This document shows, piece by piece, positions 9,256 to 15,207 of a stretch of DNA of 20,710 bases (positions are counted from its first letter, which is position 1; every line of letters starts with the position of its first letter). The stretch spans positions 1 through 20,710 of the forward strand of contig NZ_CAMIOH010000035.1 in NCBI RefSeq assembly GCF_946221145.1, read 5' to 3'. This DNA is from an uncultured Paracoccus sp. (GTDB taxonomy: Bacteria > Pseudomonadota > Alphaproteobacteria > Rhodobacterales > Rhodobacteraceae). Made by a program: the position numbers and the translations under genes. The notes under the pieces are model-generated. The model worked only from the letters and a program-made list of their open reading frames with translations. It was not told the origin of the DNA and ran no database searches.

Positions 9256-9579
9256 GGGCGTCGGTCTTTCGTCTGTTCCGGTGGTCCGCGACCGGATAGC
9301 CCAAGCCTGCCGAAATCGAAAGCGGAAAGGATCAGTTCCCCCAGGGGCATTGCGGCTGCGGCGGAACCCCAGATCCGCCGCAGCCCCCAGGAACGGCAGT
9401 GCGCTGCGCGTCCCCGGTTGATGTGACAAGCCTTTCGGCGATCTATGCGGCTTGGCACCGCCCATGACCGAAGCATGCCAGAGCGATCTGAAAATTCGAT
9501 TAATGCCGGTGGCGGCGGTTCACGAAGCCAGACAAGGAACGAAATGGCAACCGTGAAATGCTGTCGGCGACCCTGTGGG
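9256..9579. other. 324-bp intergenic region: leader of ahcY-metK
   Basis: No credible gene is seen. Reading toward ahcY on the minus strand it contains a short AT-richer stretch (CATTAATCGAATTTTCAG, about 9488-9505) that could hold a promoter, although no good -35/-10 pair is clear. A large stem-loop (9335-9394) follows, then about 80 bases to the GTG. Immediately after the TetR-type gene there is a small GACCC-ACA-GGGTC hairpin (minus strand) that may be a weak terminator. I looked for SAM-II, SAM/SAH and SAH riboswitch core motifs and found no convincing match. Confidence 0.6.
9335..9394 (-). promoter_or_regulatory. Large stem-loop in the ahcY leader
   Basis: The 12-base arms 9354-9365 and 9374-9385 are perfectly complementary, with an eight-base loop. 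Outside them GTTCC (9335-9339) and GGAAC (9390-9394) can pair again, with G/C runs between. The structure starts about 80 bases upstream of the GTG on the minus strand. No T-run follows, so a simple terminator is unlikely; an attenuator, a leader RNA structure or a protein site are possible. Confidence 0.45.
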
Positions 9580-10227
9580 TCAGTGCCGGCTGCGCGGCCG
9601 TCGGGTCGAGCCGCGGGCGATGCGCCTGACGAAATCTTCGACCACCTGCTCGGCGGATTCTTGCGGTGTCAGGCCCGGAAACCAGGTATCCGTCCGGCCG
9701 TCCACCACCATCTGCGCCAGGCCTTGGGCAAAGATGCGCGACGACAGGACCAGCATCGGGATGTCCTCGCCCTCGCGTAAGCTGCCGGAATCGCGGGCGC
9801 GTTCCAGCATCCGCGTCATCAGGTCGATCATGGAATCCAGATAGCGGCGCAGGCCCGGCACGTTGCCCGCGTTCAGTTTCGGATCGCCGAAGATCAGACG
9901 GAACTGCATGCGATGATCGGCGGCCCAGTGCACATAGGCCCGCCCAAGGGCCACGAACTGACCGACCGCATCATCGGGGTCGATCTTGACCACGGCCCGG
10001 GTGGAGACATCCATCAGCCGCATCAGTGCCTGTTCAGCAACCGCGAAAAGCAGGCTTTCGTCGTCGGGAAAGATTTTCCGCAGCGCAGTCTCGTCGACGC
10101 CGATTCGGTTCGAGACATCGTCCAGGCAGGGCGCGGTCCGGTCGCGGTCTGCAATCAGTTCCAAGGTCGCGACAACGGCCCGGCCGTGAAGGCCCAATCC
10201 GTTCATGATGTCGTCATGCTTGCTCAT
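9580..10227 (-). CDS. TetR/AcrR-family transcriptional regulator (WHG-type C-terminal domain)
   Basis: A 215-aa regulator from the ATG at 10225-10227 (MSKHDDIMNG), with AGGA seven bases upstream; Met codons 9-13 residues further upstream are possible but lack a ribosome site. Residues about 12-65 fit a TetR-type helix-turn-helix: a first helix with AVVATLELIAD, then LDDVSNRIGVDETALRKIFPDDESLLFAVAEQAL. The C-terminal ligand/dimer domain carries the stretch RAYVHWAADHRMQFRLIFG, which resembles the WHG (TetR_C_33) domain. Its ligand and target genes are unknown. The protein ends in a basic tail (RRPRSRH). It lies between typA and ahcY on the same strand with long gaps on both sides, so it is probably a single gene. 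The palindromes at 10417-10498 upstream could include its own operator, but the distance (about 190 bases) makes this uncertain. Confidence 0.88.
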   Translation of the reverse strand: MSKHDDIMNGLGLHGRAVVATLELIADRDRTAPCLDDVSNRIGVDETALRKIFPDDESLLFAVAEQALMRLMDVSTRAVVKIDPDDAVGQFVALGRAYVHWAADHRMQFRLIFGDPKLNAGNVPGLRRYLDSMIDLMTRMLERARDSGSLREGEDIPMLVLSSRIFAQGLAQMVVDGRTDTWFPGLTPQESAEQVVEDFVRRIARGSTRRPRSRH

Positions 10228-10514
10228 GGTCGGATCCTGCCGGACAAGCTTCATAACCGGGAACACGGTCGGGCCGGGCCGCCGCTCCCGTCAAAGGCGA
10301 GCCGGGTCGATGCGCTCGCCCCGCCTGTATCTTCGTAAAACACCGGGGCGGCCCGTGGCAAGAACATCGGGTGGAAAAGCGCGACCTGGCAACCGCAAAC
10401 CGAAAACATGCGCCGACGCTCCCGACATCATGGTCCATTAACCATGTTTTATCATGCGGGAGCGCGGCTGAGAACCTCGCTAAAACGACAGGTTAGCGTC
10501 AGGGCGCGGCGTCC
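10228..10514. other. 287-bp intergenic region between typA and the TetR-type gene
   Basis: No credible gene. Next to the typA stop there is a 6-bp inverted repeat (CGCTAA 10478-10483, TTAGCG 10493-10498), then the nested palindrome at 10417-10464. The part nearer the TetR-type gene is GC-rich, with no convincing sigma70 promoter; the best -35-like element is TTGCCA near 10355-10360 (minus strand), without a good -10. Confidence 0.6.
10417..10464. repeat. Nested palindrome downstream of typA
   Basis: The outer arms CGCTCCCG (10417-10424) and CGGGAGCG (10457-10464) are perfect complements; CAT/ATG continues the stem after a one-base bulge. Inside lies a second perfect repeat, CATGGT (10429-10434) and ACCATG (10441-10446), with CCATTA as loop, followed on the plus strand by TTTT. 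It may end typA transcripts (minus strand) or be a protein-binding site. Confidence 0.55.
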
Positions 10515-12335
10515 TCAGCCCTCGGCGCGGGCCTGGCGCTTGCGTTCGTGCGGATCCAGGAACCGCTTGCGCAGGCGGATGTTCTTGGGCGTGACCTCGA
10601 CCAGCTCGTCATCGTTGATATAGGCGATCGCCTCTTCCAGCGACATGCGGACCGGCGGCGTCAGGCGCACGGCCTCGTCGGTGCCGGATGCGCGGACGTT
10701 GGTCAGCTTCTTGCCCTTCAGCGGGTTCACTTCCAGATCGTTGTCGCGCGAATGTTCGCCGATGATCATGCCCTGATACAGCTGTTCCTGGGCGCCGATG
10801 AACATCTTGCCCCGGTCCTCCAGGTTCCACAGCGCATAGGCGACGGAAACGCCGTCCTCCATGCTGATCAGCACGCCCTGACGGCGGCCCTGGATGGCGC
10901 CCTTATAGGGGGACCAGCCGTGGAAGATGCGGTTCAGCACGCCGTTGCCGCGCGTGTCGGTCATGAATTCGCCGTGATACCCGATCAGCCCGCGCGACGG
11001 CACATGGGCGACGATCCGGGTCTTGCCATGGCCCGCCGGGCGCATGTCCACCATGTCGCCCTTGCGTTCGCCGGTCAGCTTTTCGATGACCACGCCGGTG
11101 TAATCGTCATCCACGTCGATGATGACTTCCTCGACCGGCTCCATCCGCTGGCCGTCCTCGTCGCGGAAGATCACCCGGGGGCGGCTGATCGACAGCTCGA
11201 ACCCCTCGCGGCGCATGTTCTCGATCAGGACGCCCATCTGCAATTCGCCCCGGCCCGACACGACAAAGGCGTCACCGCCCGGCGTATCCTCGACCTTGAT
11301 GGCGACGTTGACTTCGGCTTCGCGCATCAGGCGTTCGCGGATGACGCGGGACTGGACCTTCTTGCCGTCCTGACCGGCCAGCGGGCTGTCGTTGATGCCG
11401 AAGGTCACGCTGATGGTGGGCGGGTCGATCGGCTGGGCGGGCAGGGCGGTGTCCACCTCCAGCGCGGCAATGGTGTCGGCGACGGTGGCCTTGGACATGC
11501 CGGCCAGGGTGACGATGTCGCCGGCCTGCGCCTCGTCGATGGGGGTCTGGGTCAGGCCGCGGAAGGCCAGCACCTTGCTGATGCGGAACTGTTCGATCCG
11601 TTCGCCGTCCCGCGACAGGGCCTTGACGGTATCGCCCGCCTTGGCGGTGCCAGCCTCGACCCGGCCGGTCAGCAGGCGGCCCAGGAAGGGGTCCGCGCCC
11701 AGCGTCGTCGCCAGCATCTGGAAGGGTTCGGCCGCGCGGGCGACCTGCTTGGGGGGCTGGACGTGCTTCAGGATCAGGTCGAACAGCGCCGACATGTCTT
11801 TGCGCGGACCGTCCAGCGTGTCGTCCGCCCAGCCGCCGATGCCGCTGGCATAGACATGCGGGAAATCCAGCTGTTCATCGCTGGCGCCCAGATTGGCGAA
11901 CAGGTCGAACACGTCGTTCAGCGCGTTGTCCGGTTCGGCGGCGGGCTTGTCCACCTTGTTCAGCACCACGATCGGGCGCAGGCCCAGGGCAAGCGCCTTC
12001 GAGGTCACGAATTTCGTCTGCGGCATCGGGCCTTCGGCGGCATCGACCAGCAGGCAGACGCCATCGACCATCGACAGGATCCGTTCGACCTCGCCGCCGA
12101 AATCGGCGTGGCCGGGGGTGTCCACGATATTGATCCGGGTGCCCTTCCATTCGACCGAGGTGGCCTTGGCCAGAATGGTGATGCCGCGTTCGCGTTCGAT
12201 GTCGTTGCTGTCCATCGCCCGTTCGGCGACGGCCTGGTTTTCGCGGAACGATCCCGACTGGCGCAGCAACTGGTCAACCAGCGTCGTCTTGCCGTGGTCA
12301 ACGTGAGCGATGATGGCGATGTTGCGGATATCCAT
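10515..12335 (-). CDS. typA: Translational GTPase TypA/BipA
   Basis: A ribosome-binding translational GTPase related to EF-G, important for 50S assembly and for growth in cold and stress. It is 606 aa, the standard length. The G-domain motifs are complete: AHVDHGKT at 10-17 (G1), RGIT at 50-53 (switch I), DTPGH at 72-76 (G3) and NKVD at 126-129 (G4). The EF-Tu-like domain II and EF-G-like domains III and V follow, and the family's own C-terminal domain contains GMIIGEHSRDNDLEVNPLKGKKLTNVRASGTDE-type sequence near 520-560. The ATG at 12333-12335 has AAAGG six bases upstream, but this lies at the edge of a perfect inverted repeat (12336-12363) that could control ribosome access. Two terminators of the upstream minus-strand gene lie before it, so it should have its own promoter inside about 12345-12400. 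Confidence 0.99.
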   Translation of the reverse strand: MDIRNIAIIAHVDHGKTTLVDQLLRQSGSFRENQAVAERAMDSNDIERERGITILAKATSVEWKGTRINIVDTPGHADFGGEVERILSMVDGVCLLVDAAEGPMPQTKFVTSKALALGLRPIVVLNKVDKPAAEPDNALNDVFDLFANLGASDEQLDFPHVYASGIGGWADDTLDGPRKDMSALFDLILKHVQPPKQVARAAEPFQMLATTLGADPFLGRLLTGRVEAGTAKAGDTVKALSRDGERIEQFRISKVLAFRGLTQTPIDEAQAGDIVTLAGMSKATVADTIAALEVDTALPAQPIDPPTISVTFGINDSPLAGQDGKKVQSRVIRERLMREAEVNVAIKVEDTPGGDAFVVSGRGELQMGVLIENMRREGFELSISRPRVIFRDEDGQRMEPVEEVIIDVDDDYTGVVIEKLTGERKGDMVDMRPAGHGKTRIVAHVPSRGLIGYHGEFMTDTRGNGVLNRIFHGWSPYKGAIQGRRQGVLISMEDGVSVAYALWNLEDRGKMFIGAQEQLYQGMIIGEHSRDNDLEVNPLKGKKLTNVRASGTDEAVRLTPPVRMSLEEAIAYINDDELVEVTPKNIRLRKRFLDPHERKRQARAEG

Positions 12336-12363
12336 GGGCGACCTTTGTGATTTGCGGTCGCCC
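12336..12363 (-). promoter_or_regulatory. Inverted repeat covering the typA ribosome binding site
   Basis: On the minus strand GGGCGACC (12356-12363) and GGTCGCCC (12336-12343) are perfect 8-bp complements with a 12-base A-rich loop, ending directly at the ATG. The Shine-Dalgarno AAAGG spans the loop-stem border. As RNA this could limit translation initiation; as DNA it could be an operator. Confidence 0.55.
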
Positions 12364-12379
12364 TAAACAATCGGGGGCC

Positions 12380-12402
12380 AAAAGGCCAGACGAAATCTGG
12401 CC
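12380..12402 (-). terminator. Second tandem terminator (minus strand)
   Basis: On the minus strand GGCCAGA pairs with TCTGGCC around TTTCG and is followed by TTTT. It lies about 25 bases after the first terminator and upstream of typA. It either backs up that terminator or, if typA transcripts start before it, acts as an attenuator. Confidence 0.65.
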
Positions 12403-12426
12403 GGACGGGGCGGACGGGACGCCACG

Positions 12427-12459
12427 AAAAACCCCGCCACAGGCAATGTGGCGGGGTTT
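12427..12459 (-). terminator. Rho-independent terminator after the 380-aa membrane protein gene
   Basis: A perfect 13-bp stem (12429-12441 with 12447-12459) with a five-base loop, ending in five T residues on the minus strand. It lies about 25 bases after the stop at 12485. Confidence 0.92.
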
Positions 12460-12484
12460 CGGTGCCGTCATGCGACGGATGGTG

Positions 12485-13627
12485 TCAGCGCAGGCCGCGA
12501 TGCAGTCCGGCCCAGATCCGGCCTTCGTCGCGGTCCTTGCCGCCGCGAATGGCCGCCAGGAAGGCCACCGCACCTGCGATCAGGGTCGAGGCGGCCAGCA
12601 GGAATGCCGACCAGACGGCGGCGCTGCGGGCGGCCTCGGCGGCGTCGATGGCGGCCTGACGGGCCTCCTCGATCCGCTGCTCTGCCTCGGCTTGCAGCCG
12701 CTGCGCCTCGGCCTGGGCAGCGTCGATGGCTTCTTGCGCCTGCACCCGGGCATCCTCCAGGCGTTGTTCGGCTTCGGCGCGCAGGTCCTGGACCTCGGTC
12801 ACGGCCTGGTCCACCCGGGCCTCGACCTCGGACTGGCTCAGCTGGGTGCGGGCAGCCACGGCGCGGATCAGATAGTCGCGGTCTTCGTCGGGCAGTTCGC
12901 CCGTGCGCAGCACGGTCCCGACGATGCCTGACACCTCGCTGCGGATCGCGTCGTCGGAAAACGCATCGGGCGCGGTTTCCTCGGGGCGCAGCAGCCGATC
13001 GGTGACGTAATCCAGCGGGTTCTGCTGAAGACCTTCGGGCAGCATGTCCTGCAGCGTATCGCTGTTTGCCGCTTCGCCCGCGCCTTGGAGCGCGCCGCCA
13101 GCCGCCTGACCGGCACCGCTGATGACGCCGCCGGCAACCTGGCCCACGCCACCCACGACGCCGCCAGCCACCTGACCCGCGCCCTGCAGCGCGCCGCCGA
13201 CAGCCGAACCCCCGGCCTCGACAACCGTGCCTGCGGCCGATCCCACGGCGCGGACCCCGCCGGAGACGATGCCGATGGTCAGAACCGCGCCCAGCAGGGT
13301 TCCCACCGCCCAGACGGTCAGGCCATGGACGCCATCGCGGGCACGGGTCTCATCATCGGCGACGCCGGATGCCGGGGTGCGCATCCGCCCCGCGACATAG
13401 CCGCCCAGGCCATAGGCGGCCAGCGTGCCGAGAAAGGCGAACAGTCCCACCAGGAAGCTGGCAAAGGTTCCCAGCCCCTCACCCGGTTCCGCCGAAACCG
13501 ATCCAAGGCCGATTGCGGCGGTAAATCCGGTGAAAACAACCATGGTCCCGGCGGCGATGGCGGCACCCGACAGGATGGCGGGCCAGTCCATGATGCGCGG
13601 CGGTGTCGCGTCTGGCGTAATGCTCAT
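12485..13627 (-). CDS. Membrane protein with 11-residue glycine repeats and coiled coil, function unknown
   Basis: A 380-aa envelope protein. The start is the ATG at 13625-13627, with AAAGG about 12 bases upstream. The N-terminal part begins with MDWPAILSGAAIAAGT, a signature I know from alphaproteobacterial membrane proteins often labelled 'PhnA-like'. Hydrophobic helices lie at about 16-42, 53-80 and 102-125. Residues 144-187 are four tandem 11-residue repeats (for example GGALQGAGQVA, GGVVGGVGQVA) that look like a glycine-zipper helix. A soluble acidic part (188-262) follows, then a long Ala/Glu/Gln/Arg coiled coil (about 263-335) containing AEAEQRLEDAR and AEAEQRIEEAR. A final helix (337-360) and a basic tail end the protein. 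It follows a 24-residue membrane peptide gene by 31 bases and probably shares its promoter. The function is unknown; a stress-related envelope role is inferred only from the promoter motif. Confidence 0.85.
   Translation of the reverse strand: MSITPDATPPRIMDWPAILSGAAIAAGTMVVFTGFTAAIGLGSVSAEPGEGLGTFASFLVGLFAFLGTLAAYGLGGYVAGRMRTPASGVADDETRARDGVHGLTVWAVGTLLGAVLTIGIVSGGVRAVGSAAGTVVEAGGSAVGGALQGAGQVAGGVVGGVGQVAGGVISGAGQAAGGALQGAGEAANSDTLQDMLPEGLQQNPLDYVTDRLLRPEETAPDAFSDDAIRSEVSGIVGTVLRTGELPDEDRDYLIRAVAARTQLSQSEVEARVDQAVTEVQDLRAEAEQRLEDARVQAQEAIDAAQAEAQRLQAEAEQRIEEARQAAIDAAEAARSAAVWSAFLLAASTLIAGAVAFLAAIRGGKDRDEGRIWAGLHRGLR
13067..13198 (-). repeat. Four tandem 33-bp coding repeats (11-residue glycine-rich units)
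   Basis: Within the 380-aa membrane protein, residues 144-187 read GGALQGAGQVA, GGVVGGVGQVA, GGVISGAGQAA and GGALQGAGEAA. The consensus is GG-hydrophobic-hydrophobic-x-G-x-G-Q/E-A/V-A. The DNA units differ at several bases, so the repeat is old and kept at protein level. Confidence 0.9.
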
Positions 13628-13658
13628 ATCCGATCAGCCTTTCAGTCTTGGGGCGCGC

Positions 13659-13733
13659 TTAACGCAGGCCGAGGAAGGACAGGATGAACAGGACAACGAC
13701 CACCAGGCCGACGATGTAGATGATGGAATTCAT
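13659..13733 (-). CDS. 24-residue single-helix membrane peptide
   Basis: A very short gene: ATG at 13731-13733 and stop TAA at 13659-13661. GGAG lies about eight bases before the ATG. The peptide starts MNSIIYIVGLVVVVLFILS and ends FLGLR, one hydrophobic helix with a single basic residue at the end. I recognise this pattern from small peptides repeatedly found in Rhodobacteraceae and rhizobia, usually without annotation because of their size. It is 31 bases upstream of the 380-aa membrane protein and almost surely co-transcribed with it. A GGAAC-N17-GTT motif lies 65 bases before the start. Nothing in the sequence shows its role; a small regulator or stabiliser of a membrane complex is possible. 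Confidence 0.75.
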   Translation of the reverse strand: MNSIIYIVGLVVVVLFILSFLGLR

Positions 13734-13797
13734 GGCTTGTCTCCGCTGTTGACCAGATGCGCCCAGGAACGGTTTTTCCGAACGGCGTCATGGCGAT

Positions 13798-13822
13798 AAC
13801 GCGGTCCGTGAACCCCGGTTCC
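13798..13822 (-). promoter_or_regulatory. Possible EcfG-type (general stress) promoter
   Basis: On the minus strand GGAAC (13818-13822) is followed after exactly 17 bases by GTT (13798-13800), with the preceding C giving CGTT. This matches the EcfG/RpoE2 promoter pattern of alphaproteobacteria. It lies 65 bases upstream of the 24-residue peptide gene, in the gap after hyi. Whether this organism has an EcfG sigma factor cannot be seen here. Confidence 0.4.
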
Positions 13823-13839
13823 CTTGCGGCGCGATCGTC

Positions 13840-14601
13840 TCAGGCAGGGCGGCGGGGCAACCAGTCCAGCCCCTGGGCCGTCAGGCCGGCAGGGGTGTAT
13901 TCGGCGCTGACCCAGCCCTTGTAGCCCGACTGGTCCAGGGCCGCGAAGAAGCCGGGATAGTCGATCATCCCGCCCTGGGGCTCGTGGCGCCCGGGCAGCC
14001 CGGCGATCTGGATGTGGCGGATGATGCCCGCGTGCCTGCGCCAGACAGCCATCGCGTCGCCGGTGATCAGCTGCGCATGATAGCTGTCGAATTGCAGCCC
14101 CAGATTGGCCGCGCCGACCTGGGCGATCAGGTCGGAGGCCAGTTCGAAATCGGCCAGGAAATAGCCCGGCTGGTCCACCGGGTTCAGCGGCTCGATCGTC
14201 AGGCTGACATGGGGCGCGCGCTGCGTGGCCCAGCCGAGGTTGCGCAGGAACGTCTCGCGCGCCGCGTCCCCCTGGGCATAGCCCGCCATGATGTGGATAT
14301 GCCGCGCCCGCAGCCCCTCGGCAAAGCGCAGGGCGCGGTCGAAATCGCTGCGGAACCGATCCTCCAGCCCCGGCTCGGCGGCAAAGCCGCGCGCACCGCC
14401 CGCCCAGTTCGGGGGCGGGGTGTTCATCAGCACGAAGTCCAGCCCGGCGGCGATGGCGGCGCGCGACAGATCGCGGGGCGGGATGTCATAGGGAAACAGG
14501 ATCTCGACCCCCTCGAACCCCGCCTGGGCGGCGGCGGCGAATCGGTCCAGCATCGGCAGTTCGGTGAACAGCATCGTCAGGTTCGCGGCAAAGCGAGGCA
14601 T
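13840..14601 (-). CDS. hyi: Hydroxypyruvate isomerase family protein
   Basis: A xylose-isomerase-like TIM-barrel protein of the hydroxypyruvate isomerase family (253 aa), which interconverts hydroxypyruvate and tartronate semialdehyde in glyoxylate/glycolate use. Start ATG at 14599-14601, overlapping the DUF1285 stop by one base (TGATG). The expected metal and catalytic residues are all present: Glu137 (TIEPLN), Asp172 (QFDSYH), Gln198 (HIQIAG) and Glu234 (SAEYTP). The same spacing holds in E. coli Hyi with an offset of six. His175 and the GRHEP segment at 204-208 are also conserved. No glyoxylate carboligase or tartronate semialdehyde reductase gene is nearby. The true substrate may therefore differ, since related isomerases act on other sugars. 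Co-translation with DUF1285 is likely from the overlap. Confidence 0.92.
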   Translation of the reverse strand: MPRFAANLTMLFTELPMLDRFAAAAQAGFEGVEILFPYDIPPRDLSRAAIAAGLDFVLMNTPPPNWAGGARGFAAEPGLEDRFRSDFDRALRFAEGLRARHIHIMAGYAQGDAARETFLRNLGWATQRAPHVSLTIEPLNPVDQPGYFLADFELASDLIAQVGAANLGLQFDSYHAQLITGDAMAVWRRHAGIIRHIQIAGLPGRHEPQGGMIDYPGFFAALDQSGYKGWVSAEYTPAGLTAQGLDWLPRRPA

Positions 14602-15143
14602 CAAGGCTCCAGCGGAAAGAAGGCGCCGCCGGACCGGATGCCGGTGCGGCCCGCATCCTCGGTCGCGACGGCGGCAAGGCGATAGAAGGTCTTGCGGTCG
14701 ATCAGCGCGTCCAGCCCGGCGCGGACATGGACATAGGGGCGCGGCGCATCGACCGTGCCGCGCAGGGTGACGGGGTTGTCCGGTCCCGCCGTCACCCGGT
14801 CGCCGACATTGGTGACGAAGGTCACGGCATCCGGCAGGATGTCGGCATCCACCGCGACAAAGGGCGCGTCGATCACGCGGATGCCGACCTTCTCCACCGG
14901 CGTGACCAGGAAGAAGCTGTCGCCTTCGCGCTTCAGGATGGTGGAAAACAGCCGCACCATCGCCGGCCGGCCGATGGGCGTGCCCTGATAGAACCAGGTG
15001 CCGTCCGCGCGGATCTCCATGTCCAGATCGCCGCAGAAGGGCGGGTTCCACAGATGCACCGGCGGCAGGCCGCCACGGGACGCCTTGCTGGCCGCAGCGG
15101 CAATGCCCTCGGTGCTCACAGCTTTGTCACCGCGATCTGCCAT
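14601..15143 (-). CDS. DUF1285 domain protein, function unknown
   Basis: A 180-aa cytoplasmic-looking protein with no signal peptide or membrane helix. After a polar N-terminus (to about 22), residues 27-60 read PPVHLWNPPFCGDLDMEIRADGTWFYQGTPIGRP, which I recognise as the DUF1285 signature (NPPFCGDxDxxIxxDGTWxYxGxPIxR). The rest is a beta-rich fold with FFLVTPVEKVGIRVIDAPFVAV and VTFVTNVGD. Alphaproteobacteria commonly place this gene divergent from moxR, as here, which hints at a link with the MoxR operon, but no activity is known. The start is the ATG at 15141-15143 with a weak AAAGG 12 bases before it. The moxR promoter overlaps the first codons, so the two operons share a control region of 64 bases. 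Confidence 0.9.
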   Translation of the reverse strand: MADRGDKAVSTEGIAAAASKASRGGLPPVHLWNPPFCGDLDMEIRADGTWFYQGTPIGRPAMVRLFSTILKREGDSFFLVTPVEKVGIRVIDAPFVAVDADILPDAVTFVTNVGDRVTAGPDNPVTLRGTVDAPRPYVHVRAGLDALIDRKTFYRLAAVATEDAGRTGIRSGGAFFPLEP

Positions 15144-15153
15144 TCGCTATAGT
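15124..15153 (+). promoter_or_regulatory. Probable sigma70-type promoter of the moxR operon
   Basis: TTGTCA (15124-15129) and TATAGT (15148-15153) are 18 bases apart on the plus strand, in the gap and first codons of the divergent DUF1285 gene. This is the best sigma70 match in the region. A start near 15160 gives a leader of about 48 bases with an inverted repeat (15161-15196). Confidence 0.6.
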
Positions 15154-15160
15154 CGCCTTT

Positions 15161-15196
15161 CCGATATGCTCTTATGGTCCGCTGTAGAGCAGTCGG
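15161..15196. repeat. Interrupted inverted repeat in the moxR leader
   Basis: CCGA (15161-15164) and TGCTCT (15167-15172) are mirrored by AGAGCA (15186-15191) and TCGG (15193-15196) around 13 bases. It sits between the moxR -10 element and its Shine-Dalgarno (GGGGAA), in the shared divergent region. It may be an operator or an RNA hairpin. Confidence 0.4.
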
Positions 15197-15207
15197 GGAA
15201 CATTGTC

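Noticed and set aside
6763..9426. 887-codon plus-strand open frame opposite metK and ahcY
   Set aside because: Fully antisense to two certain genes, low-complexity His/Asp/Arg/Gly composition, no ribosome site and no recognisable motif.
9256..9465. N-terminal extension of AhcY to an ATG at 9465
   Set aside because: The extra 70 residues are not like the family and would translate the stem-loop region. The GTG at 9255 gives the usual N-terminus.
9256..9579. SAM-II, SAM/SAH or SAH riboswitch upstream of ahcY
   Set aside because: Short pieces such as AACGGC and GCGCTGC occur on the plus strand, but on the wrong strand and in the wrong order; no full core motif is visible by eye.
10548..12350. 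600-codon plus-strand open frame opposite typA
   Set aside because: Shadow of typA; same composition argument, and it crosses the typA leader hairpin without a start site.
14998..15207. MoxR start upstream at 14998
   Set aside because: It would overlap the divergent DUF1285 gene by about 145 bases and adds a non-family N-terminus; the ATG at 15208 has a good ribosome site.
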